The notes beneath the pieces are model-generated. The model made no database searches and was not told the DNA's origin. It was given only the letters and a program-made list of their open reading frames with translations. This document shows, one piece after another, positions 1-5,659 of a stretch of DNA of 5,886 nt. This stretch comes from Actinomycetota bacterium (GTDB taxonomy: Bacteria; Actinomycetota; Acidimicrobiia; Spongiisociales; ZC4RG35). The DNA lies in assembly GCA_027296205.1 (NCBI GenBank), contig JAPUJM010000036.1, positions 1 to 5,886 on the forward strand, given 5' to 3'. How positions within the stretch are numbered: position 1 is the stretch's first letter; the number at the start of each line of letters is the position of its first letter. The position numbers were made by a program, and so were the translations under genes.

Positions 1-902
1 GAGGGCAGAGTATGACTTCGCGAAACGAGTCTCGGCCCCGGAAACCGAACCCTGACGGAGAGAGTCGAGCCCGACCTGTCCTTGGCCCTGAGCCGGCGGC
101 CAATCCTGTCGGCCAAACCGAGAACAACCACCGACATCTCATCGATGTCGCTGAGTCCTCTGCCCAGGGCCTGTTGACTCCCGACACTTCCCGCACGCCG
201 ACCACCCCGCACCGGTCGCGGATCATGATTTCTGGAGAGAGCCCGCAGCGCGCCGGAAGTGCCCGGGCCCAACACCGGGGCCAGCGCGCCGGCGTCGACC
301 TCGGCGAGCTCACCGATCGTGCCAATGCCGAGTCGATGGAGACGGGATGCGGTGACTCGCCCCACACCCCACAACGCCTCCACCGGCAAGGGGTGAAGAA
401 AGGCCAGCTCGGTCCCGAAGTCCACCATCACCAGACCATCGGGTTTGGCGCGTGCCGAAGCGATCTTGGCCAGGAACTTGGTGGACGCGACCCCAACCGA
501 GAGTGGCAGTCCCACCTCGTCCCGGACCCTCCGCCTCATCTCACGGGCGATGTCAGACGGTTTGCCCAGCAGATGAGTGGTGCCCGACACATCGAGAAAG
601 GCCTCGTCGATGGAGATCTGCTCGACCACCGGTGTGGCGTCTTCGAAGATCGCCATGACCCGGTCGGACAGTTCGAGGTAGCGGCCAAAGGCTCCTTCGA
701 CCACTACGGCTCGAGGACACAACCGGAGGGCATCTCGTGTCGGCATCGGCGCCTTCACCCCGAAGGCGCGGGCCTCGTAGGAGGCGGCTACCACGACTCC
801 TCCACCCACCAGGACGGGCCTGCCCCGGAGCTTCGGGTTGAGCAGTTGCTCAACAGAGGCATAGAAGGCGTCGAGATCGGCGTGGAGGATGGTTGGCTCC
901 AT
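1..902 (-). CDS. dinB: DNA polymerase IV (Y-family, DinB), 3' end cut off by the left edge
   Basis: Error-prone Y-family polymerase used in translesion synthesis. Reading from ATG at 902 down to base 3 gives 300 open residues with no stop; the family is usually about 350-420 aa, so the end of the little-finger domain is missing. Visible motifs: ADLDAFYASVE at residues 8-18, with metal-binding D9 and Y14 at the steric-gate position; SIDEAFLDV at 97-105, carrying D99 and E100; SVGVASTKFLAKIAS at 135-149 in the palm; a helix-hairpin-helix at about 175-193 (WGVGRVTASRLHRLGI); and the little finger starting near 235 (SVGSQQAL). All three carboxylates are intact, so this looks like an active polymerase and not an ImuB-type catalytically dead relative. 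ATG 902 has AGG 8 bases upstream; an in-frame GTG at 908 would add two residues. It follows the CoA ligase by 45 bases on the same strand, so it may be reached by read-through. No LexA-type box was recognised upstream. Confidence 0.95.
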   Translation of the reverse strand, partial: MEPTILHADLDAFYASVEQLLNPKLRGRPVLVGGGVVVAASYEARAFGVKAPMPTRDALRLCPRAVVVEGAFGRYLELSDRVMAIFEDATPVVEQISIDEAFLDVSGTTHLLGKPSDIAREMRRRVRDEVGLPLSVGVASTKFLAKIASARAKPDGLVMVDFGTELAFLHPLPVEALWGVGRVTASRLHRLGIGTIGELAEVDAGALAPVLGPGTSGALRALSRNHDPRPVRGGRRAGSVGSQQALGRGLSDIDEMSVVVLGLADRIGRRLRAKDRSGSTLSVRVRFPGPRLVSRSHTLP

Positions 903-947
903 GCTCACAGCCTGCCGGACGTGGGGGACAGAAACCAGCCCGAAGAG

Positions 948-2456
948 CTAGGTGGCCGCCTTCCCGGCCACCTTCTTCAGGGCCCCACGATCCACCTTGC
1001 CCAGATGGGTCTGTGGCAACTCATCGACGAAGTAGACCTGGCGGGGGTGTTTATAGGCCTCGAGATGACCGAGAACCCAGTCGATCAGGTCCTGCTCCCC
1101 GACCTCCGAGGAACGGACGACGAACGCGACAGGACGAGCCAGCCCGGTCTCATCGGTGACCGCGATCACCGCGCATTCCTTCACCGCATCGTGATCGAGA
1201 AGGGTCGACTCCACCTCCTGGGGGCGGAACCACTTTCCCTTGACCTTGATGGCGTCATCGGCCCGACCCCGGTGGGTGACATAACCATCCTCGTCGATCG
1301 AGACCAGATCCCCCCCGACGAACCATTCACCACGAAAAGCCTCCGCGGTCTTCTCGGGATCTTCCCAGTAGCCAAGCCCCAGCGAGTCACCACGCACCCA
1401 GAGACGACCAACATCCCCCGTGGGGAGGTCGTTGCCATCGTCGTCACAAATCCTGATCTCAAACCCGGGCACCACCTTGCCAAGGGTTCCGGGCCGCACG
1501 TCACCAACGGTGTTCGTGATGAAGATGTGCCACATCTCGGCAGTCCCCAAGCCGTCGAGCAACTCGGCGCCGAAGGTGTCCTTCCATCGGTGGTAGAGGG
1601 TCTCGGGCAGGGCTTCGCCTGCCGAGGTCGCCAAACGCAATGACGACAGGTCCTGATCGTCGGCGTCGGGATGGGCCAGCATCTGATTGATAGCCGACGG
1701 AACGTTGATCATCACCGTGGGACGATGCCGGGCTATTCGGGAGAACAGTGCCTCCGGGGTCGGATGGTCGTCGAACAAGACAACAGAAGCACCGACCGAG
1801 AAGGGGAAGAGAAGGTTCGACCCGGTGGCATACCCGAAATAGAGCTTGGGCACCGACATGGTGATGTCAGCCTCGGTGAGCCCCAGTGCGCCCTGGCCGT
1901 ACAGTCTCGTGGTGTTCACCAGACTCTTGTGGCTCTGCACCGCGGCCTTGGGCACACCGGTGGTCCCACCCGAGAAAAGCCAGATCACGGGGTCGGTCGG
2001 AGCCGTCTCCCTGGTCTCGACCGACGTCTCTGGAGGCTCGAACTCATCAGCGACCTCGATCACGACTGGAGCCCACCCCCCGACCGAATCTCGGAAGTGA
2101 GCCAGGTGTTGGCGATGCACCACCGCCGCCGCCGCCCTCGACCCATCGACGATGGCGCTCATGGCCTCTGTGGTGAGACCGGGGTTGAGCATCACAACCA
2201 CCGCTCCGATCCGGAAGACGCCGAAAAGGGCCGCGACAAAGTCGACGTCGTCAGGCAACACGATGAGGACCCGGTCACCCGCCGACACCCCGTGGTCCAG
2301 CAACAGCCTGGCGAATCCCGAGGCCTTGGCGTCGATTTCTGCGTAGGTCACAACACCGTCGTCCATGCGTAGCGCGACCCGATCCCCGCTCCCCTCGGCC
2401 AAGCGATCCTTGAGGAAGAAGCTGTCCGCATTCAGAGTCGAGGGCCAATCGTCCAC
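948..2456 (-). CDS. Benzoate/2-aminobenzoate-type CoA ligase (ANL superfamily)
   Basis: Adenylate-forming acid:CoA ligase of 502 aa, a normal length. It activates a carboxylic acid with ATP and then transfers it to CoA in the cytoplasm. Motifs in order: P-loop FSGGTTGVPK (161-170); KLYFGYATG (204-212), matching the aromatic-acid pocket of benzoate-CoA ligases; SAGEALP (278-284); DGLGTAEMWHIF (301-312), whose E-M-x-H-I-F pattern is typical of the benzoate-CoA ligase group; GGD (381-383); the hinge region GYVTHRGRADDAIKVKGKWF (391-410); and catalytic K487 in PQTHLGK. The start is GTG 2456, chosen because homology to benzoate ligases begins at about residue 13 (FFLKDRLAEGSGD) and the next in-frame ATG (residue 31) would cut this off. 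It is divergent from an SDR-kynA-kynU operon, which makes anthranilate a plausible substrate (inference). The family call is firm; the exact acid (benzoate, anthranilate, a hydroxybenzoate) is not determined by sequence alone. Confidence 0.92.
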   Translation of the reverse strand: MDDWPSTLNADSFFLKDRLAEGSGDRVALRMDDGVVTYAEIDAKASGFARLLLDHGVSAGDRVLIVLPDDVDFVAALFGVFRIGAVVVMLNPGLTTEAMSAIVDGSRAAAAVVHRQHLAHFRDSVGGWAPVVIEVADEFEPPETSVETRETAPTDPVIWLFSGGTTGVPKAAVQSHKSLVNTTRLYGQGALGLTEADITMSVPKLYFGYATGSNLLFPFSVGASVVLFDDHPTPEALFSRIARHRPTVMINVPSAINQMLAHPDADDQDLSSLRLATSAGEALPETLYHRWKDTFGAELLDGLGTAEMWHIFITNTVGDVRPGTLGKVVPGFEIRICDDDGNDLPTGDVGRLWVRGDSLGLGYWEDPEKTAEAFRGEWFVGGDLVSIDEDGYVTHRGRADDAIKVKGKWFRPQEVESTLLDHDAVKECAVIAVTDETGLARPVAFVVRSSEVGEQDLIDWVLGHLEAYKHPRQVYFVDELPQTHLGKVDRGALKKVAGKAAT

Positions 2457-2515
2457 GGCGGCGACGCTAGTGGTGTGTCGTCGTGGGAATGGCGCGCCCG
2501 GTACGGTGCCCCGGC
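2457..2515. promoter_or_regulatory. Divergent promoter region between CoA ligase and SDR
   Basis: These 59 bases must hold the 5' signals of both divergent genes. On the minus strand TAGCGT (2469-2464) fits an actinobacterial TANNNT -10 box; seven bases separate it from the ligase GTG, so the transcript would be leaderless. On the plus strand TACGGT (2502-2507) lies eight bases before the SDR ATG at 2516, again predicting a near-leaderless mRNA. No convincing -35 hexamer is seen for either. A short inverted repeat CGACG (2462-2466) / CGTCG (2479-2483) could be an operator, but five-base arms are weak evidence. Sharing so little DNA makes coordinated control of ligase and operon likely (inference). 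Confidence 0.45.
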
Positions 2516-3325
2516 ATGAGAGCTGCGCTGGTCACCGGTCCCTCCTCCGGCATCGGCCGAGTGACCTCCGTGGAACTGGGTCGAAAGGGGTTTCATGTCG
2601 TGGCCGCGGGAAGATCTGAAGAGCGAACCTCATCCGTGATCGATTCGATTCGGGAGGAAGGTGGCTCGGCCGAGTTTCTTCATCTCGATCTGGCTTCGCT
2701 CGAGTCAGCCCGAGAGGCTGCCCGCACGTTCGGGGCCTCCGGCCGTCCACTCGACGTCCTCGTCAACAATGCCGGAGTCGGAGCAACAAGGGGCATCACC
2801 GCGGATGGTTTCGAGGTCAACTTCGGAGTGAATCACCTCGGTCACTTCATGTTCACCCACCATCTGAGACCCACCTTCGGGCCGGGGACACGGATCGTCC
2901 AGGTAGCCAGCGCGGTTCACTTCAGAGCCGGCGGAATCGACTTCGATCGGCTGCAGCGTCGCAGCCGCTCCTTCTACGGCATAGACGAATACGGGGTCTC
3001 CAAGCTGGCCAACGTGTTGTTCGTGAGGGAGTTGGCCCGACGTCAACCCGACTGGAGCACGTACGCGGTCCACCCCGGCATGACCGCCACCAGCATCATC
3101 CCCTGGTATGTGAGACTGTTGATGCGGGGAAGCCTGCTCACACCGGAGCAGGGGGCGGCGACGGTGATCTGGTGTGCGACCTCGGATGACGTGACCGGTG
3201 AAACGGGCCTCTACTACTCCAACAAGGAGGCCGGGCCTCCATCGGCCGCCGCACAGGACGACGACCTCGCCCGGGAGCTGTGGGAACGGTCCGAGCTGTG
3301 GTGTGGCGTGGCCCCACAACACTGA
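2516..3325 (+). CDS. Classical short-chain dehydrogenase/reductase (retinol dehydrogenase-like), substrate unknown
   Basis: NAD(P)-dependent oxidoreductase with a Rossmann fold, 269 aa from ATG 2516, a normal length for a classical SDR. Motifs: TGPSSGIG cofactor loop at 7-14; A-G-R at 31-33 after the second strand, where an arginine usually favours NADP(H); NNAG at 84-87; N106 in VNHLGH; and the catalytic set S132, Y159 and K163 (YGVSK), followed by HPGMTAT at 186-192. All catalytic residues are present. The overall pattern (NHLGHF, YGVSKLANVLF, HPGMTAT) resembles the retinol dehydrogenase/WWOX-like group, whose substrates are poorly predictable. In-frame GTG 2483 and ATG 2489 would add 11 or 9 residues ahead of the usual SDR start, so ATG 2516 is preferred; no good Shine-Dalgarno is seen. 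It lies 25 bases before kynA and is probably the first gene of the operon. Nothing in the sequence links it chemically to kynurenine metabolism. Confidence 0.92.
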   Translation: MRAALVTGPSSGIGRVTSVELGRKGFHVVAAGRSEERTSSVIDSIREEGGSAEFLHLDLASLESAREAARTFGASGRPLDVLVNNAGVGATRGITADGFEVNFGVNHLGHFMFTHHLRPTFGPGTRIVQVASAVHFRAGGIDFDRLQRRSRSFYGIDEYGVSKLANVLFVRELARRQPDWSTYAVHPGMTATSIIPWYVRLLMRGSLLTPEQGAATVIWCATSDDVTGETGLYYSNKEAGPPSAAAQDDDLARELWERSELWCGVAPQH

Positions 3326-3350
3326 CTGCCGCTAGCGTCGTAACCGAGAC
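3326..3350 (+). promoter_or_regulatory. SDR-kynA gap with a CTAGCGTCG element, possible internal promoter
   Basis: The 25-base gap contains GCTAGCGTCG at 3331-3340. The nine bases CTAGCGTCG also occur, on the minus strand, just upstream of the divergent CoA ligase start (2470-2462). TAGCGT (3333-3338) fits a TANNNT -10 box and would start transcription about five bases before the kynA ATG. No Shine-Dalgarno stands out before kynA, which fits a very short leader. It may give kynA-kynU a promoter of their own in addition to read-through from the SDR. No -35 is evident, so this is tentative. Confidence 0.35.
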
Positions 3351-4436
3351 ATGAGCGAGCAACACCTCTACTACGGCGACTACCTCCAGTTGGACAAGCT
3401 TCTCGGCGCCCAGACACTGGAAAGTGCCAAACACGGCCCGCCGGTTCATGACGAGATGCTGTTCATCATCGTTCACCAGGCATACGAGCTGTGGTTCAAG
3501 CAGATCATCTGGGAGATCGACAGCGTGATCGAGTTGTTTGGCCAGGACGTCGTCGACGAGCAGAACATGGGCACAGCCATTGCCCGGCTGCGGAGAATCA
3601 GCCGTATTCAAACCTTGCTCATCAGCCAGATCAGTGTTCTGGAGACGATGACTCCCCTCGATTTTCTCGACTTCCGCGACTACCTCTTCCCGGCCTCGGG
3701 ATTCCAGTCGGCTCAGTTTCGGGTGGTTGAGAACAAGCTCGGGCTCTTGCCCGGCGATCGGTTGTTCCTCGCCGGCGCGGAGTACACATCCCGGTTCTCA
3801 GATGAGGACAAGATCCGGGTGAAGGCTCTAGAGGACGAGCCATCCCTTTTCGATCTGATGGAGCGATGGTTGGAGCGGACGCCCTTTCTCGACTACGAAG
3901 ACTTTCACTTCTGGGAGGCCTACAGGCATGCGGTCCAAAGTCGGATAGAGGCCGACCGCACCGTGGTTCAGACCAACCCGAACCTGAGCGACGCCGAGAA
4001 GCAGGCCCAGCTCAAGGATTTCGACCTGGTTCTCAACCAGTACGAGGCGATATTCGACCCTGACAAGCACACCCTGGAGCGCGATGCCGGAAGACTCCGG
4101 CTCAGCCACCGGGCGTTCCAGGCGGCCCTGTTCATCACCTTGTATCGCGACCAGCCGGCTCTCCAGGAGCCTTTCCGCCTGCTCGAGCTCTTGATGGATA
4201 TCGATGAGAGCTTCACCACGTGGAGGCATCGCCACGCTCAGATGGCCTTGCGGATGATCGGCAGGAGGATCGGCACCGGAGGCTCGGCCGGCGCCAAGTA
4301 TCTCGAGAAGTCGGCCGATCGAAGCCGGGTTTTCAGCGATCTCTTCAGTCTCTCCACGTTCCTGGTGCCGAGAGCCGACCGACCCATACTCCCCGCGGGG
4401 ATCCTCGACGCGATGCGATTCAGATACGAGGAATGA
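3351..4436 (+). CDS. kynA: Tryptophan 2,3-dioxygenase
   Basis: Cytoplasmic haem enzyme that opens the indole ring of L-tryptophan with O2 to give N-formylkynurenine, the first step of the kynurenine pathway. The 361 aa product shows the family hallmarks: YGDYLQLDKLL (8-18); HDEMLFIIVHQAYELWFKQ (33-51) with distal H42 and F38, corresponding to H55 and F51 of the Xanthomonas enzyme; TPLDFLDFRDYLFPASGFQS (101-120), where R109 is the residue that binds the substrate carboxylate; WRHRHAQM (291-298) with proximal haem ligand H295; and RRIGTGGSAG (305-314) carrying T309. At 361 aa it is longer than the roughly 300 aa Xanthomonas type, mainly because of a longer acidic helical stretch at about 135-240, and nearer the eukaryotic enzymes in length. 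ATG 3351 is the natural start because the conserved YGDYL block begins at residue 8. Its TGA overlaps the kynU ATG, implying translational coupling. Confidence 0.97.
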   Translation: MSEQHLYYGDYLQLDKLLGAQTLESAKHGPPVHDEMLFIIVHQAYELWFKQIIWEIDSVIELFGQDVVDEQNMGTAIARLRRISRIQTLLISQISVLETMTPLDFLDFRDYLFPASGFQSAQFRVVENKLGLLPGDRLFLAGAEYTSRFSDEDKIRVKALEDEPSLFDLMERWLERTPFLDYEDFHFWEAYRHAVQSRIEADRTVVQTNPNLSDAEKQAQLKDFDLVLNQYEAIFDPDKHTLERDAGRLRLSHRAFQAALFITLYRDQPALQEPFRLLELLMDIDESFTTWRHRHAQMALRMIGRRIGTGGSAGAKYLEKSADRSRVFSDLFSLSTFLVPRADRPILPAGILDAMRFRYEE

Positions 4437-5575
4437 ACCTCAAGCGGCACTTCTCAAGGTTTCTCGGATCGCAGCCTGATCGTCTGCACTTCGCCGCCCA
4501 CTCCCACCACCCATGGCCTGACGTCAGTTACGACGCCCACAAGCAGGCATGGCTCGATGCCGCGGAGATGATCGACGACAAGTGGGAGCACATCTTTGCA
4601 ACGCTCATGCCCAGGGCGAAACAGCGGATCGCCTCGATTCTGGGGCTGGCGGGTAGCGAGACGCTCGTCATCGCTCCCAACACCCACGAGTTGCTGGTGC
4701 GAGTGTTCTCCTGTTTGGAGCCACCGGTTCGGGTGCTGACGACCGACGCCGAATTCCATTCCTTCTCTCGCCAGTCGAAGCGCTGGGAGGAGGAGGGTCT
4801 CGCCATTGTCGACCGGGTCCCGGCGGAGCCCTTCGACACGTTTTCCGATCGGTTCACCCGCGAAGCCAGGGCGGGCGTCCACGATCTGATATTTCTCAGC
4901 GAGGTGTTCTTCAATTCGGGTTTTGTCGTCCCGGATCTGAATCGGATCGTGTCATCTATCTCTGAGGAGAAGGCCTTCGTTGTCATAGATGGCTACCACG
5001 CCTTCATGGCCCGACCTACCAACATCGGGTCGATCCAAGACCGGGTCTTTTACATCGCCGGCGGATATAAGTACGCGATGTCCGGTGAAGGCGTGTGCTT
5101 CCTCCATGCGCCTCCCGGTTATGGCGAGCGTCCGGTCAACACCGGGTGGTACGCCGAGTTTGGTCAGCTGGAAAGCGGCGGGAGTAACCGAGTCCCCTAC
5201 GGAAGTGACGGAACGCGATTCGCCGGGGCTACCTACGACTCATCGGGGATCTACAGGATTGATGCTGTTCTTGGGTGGCTCGAGGAGGAGGGGATCACGC
5301 CGGCCGAGATTTCCGATCATGTTCAGGGCCTACAGGATCAATTCTTGAAAACGGGGGTGTCACCGGGAACCCTGGTGCCTTCCCAGGAGCACACCCGTGG
5401 CAACTTTCTCACCTACCAGAGTGATCGAGCCGCCGACGTCTACAACGCGCTTCACGCCCGCAATGTCATCACCGATTACCGGGACGATCGACTCCGTATC
5501 GGCTTCGGTATCTACCAGGACGAAGCCGATGTGGAGCGGCTGGTGGCGATCCTCGACGAAATCATGCGAACTTGA
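4433..5575 (+). CDS. kynU: Kynureninase-like PLP enzyme (aminotransferase class V fold)
   Basis: Fold-type I PLP enzyme, 380 aa, predicted to cleave kynurenine to anthranilate and alanine. The start is ATG 4433, overlapping the kynA stop by four bases (ATGA), with GAGGA just upstream. The frame is open further 5' inside kynA, but that part has no family similarity. Visible features: HFAAHSHHPWPD (19-30), N83-T84-H85 in the likely phosphate-binding loop, DAEFHSFSRQ (105-114), VVIDGYHAF (183-191) with D186 expected to hold the pyridine nitrogen and H189 nearby, AGGYKYAMSGEG (209-220) with K213 as the Schiff-base lysine, and NTGWYAEF (236-243). GYKY and GW resemble kynureninase motifs, but the protein is shorter than the usual roughly 415 aa, lacks the NSLG-type N-terminal motif, and carries HSHH instead. 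Coupling to kynA is the main support for the kynureninase role; another class V lyase or desulfurase-type activity cannot be excluded. Confidence 0.82.
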   Translation: MNLKRHFSRFLGSQPDRLHFAAHSHHPWPDVSYDAHKQAWLDAAEMIDDKWEHIFATLMPRAKQRIASILGLAGSETLVIAPNTHELLVRVFSCLEPPVRVLTTDAEFHSFSRQSKRWEEEGLAIVDRVPAEPFDTFSDRFTREARAGVHDLIFLSEVFFNSGFVVPDLNRIVSSISEEKAFVVIDGYHAFMARPTNIGSIQDRVFYIAGGYKYAMSGEGVCFLHAPPGYGERPVNTGWYAEFGQLESGGSNRVPYGSDGTRFAGATYDSSGIYRIDAVLGWLEEEGITPAEISDHVQGLQDQFLKTGVSPGTLVPSQEHTRGNFLTYQSDRAADVYNALHARNVITDYRDDRLRIGFGIYQDEADVERLVAILDEIMRT

Positions 5576-5586
5576 GGTATCCATCC

Positions 5587-5614
5587 TGCCAAGAACCCGA
5601 GGTTCGTCTTGCCA
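5587..5614 (+). terminator. Imperfect hairpin downstream of kynU
   Basis: Twelve bases after the kynU stop, AACC (5594-5597) can pair with GGTT (5601-5604) around a three-base loop. The stem continues through CAAG (5590-5593) with CTTG (5608-5611) across a three-base bulge, then TG with CA after one mismatch. No U-tract follows, so it is not a canonical intrinsic terminator. It could slow the polymerase or protect the mRNA end. Position is the best argument for it. Confidence 0.25.
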
Positions 5615-5621
5615 ACTACCC

Positions 5622-5630
5622 TGTGGATAA
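5622..5630 (-). promoter_or_regulatory. Perfect consensus DnaA box
   Basis: The plus strand reads TGTGGATAA, the exact complement of the consensus DnaA box TTATCCACA. It lies in the gap between kynU and the ParB/Srx-like gene, 30 to 45 bases before the possible starts of the latter. It is a single copy; no cluster of boxes or AT-rich unwinding element accompanies it, so it is not an origin. It could be a DnaA-responsive regulatory site or a chance match (roughly 1 in 20 for a window of this length, counting both strands at equal base frequencies). Confidence 0.4.
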
Positions 5631-5659
5631 GTCTGGGCGGATGCGCCAGAATACGCTTT

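Noticed and set aside
12..1643. A 543-codon open frame on the plus strand opposite dinB and the CoA ligase
   Set aside because: Its protein is rich in R, P, H and G with no recognisable domain, and it lies antisense to two genes with full sets of catalytic motifs. GC-rich codon bias on the minus strand readily produces such open antisense frames.
1671..2372. A 233-codon plus-strand frame opposite the 5' half of the CoA ligase
   Set aside because: Antisense shadow with low-complexity composition and no motif, covering the ligase P-loop region on the other strand.
2483..2515. Longer SDR starting at GTG 2483 or ATG 2489
   Set aside because: The SDR family normally begins 3-6 residues before the first strand and the TGxxxGxG loop. 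ATG 2516 gives exactly that, while the extension has no similarity and would overlap the putative -10 box.
2705..3611. Minus-strand open frames opposite the SDR and the start of kynA
   Set aside because: They lie antisense to genes with intact catalytic motifs, overlap each other in different frames, and show no recognisable domain.
4220..4432. Possible N-terminal extension of the kynureninase into kynA
   Set aside because: The frame is open, but the extra 71 residues are arginine-rich and motif-free and overlap the conserved C-terminal part of kynA. ATG 4433 with GAGGA upstream and the ATGA overlap is far more convincing.
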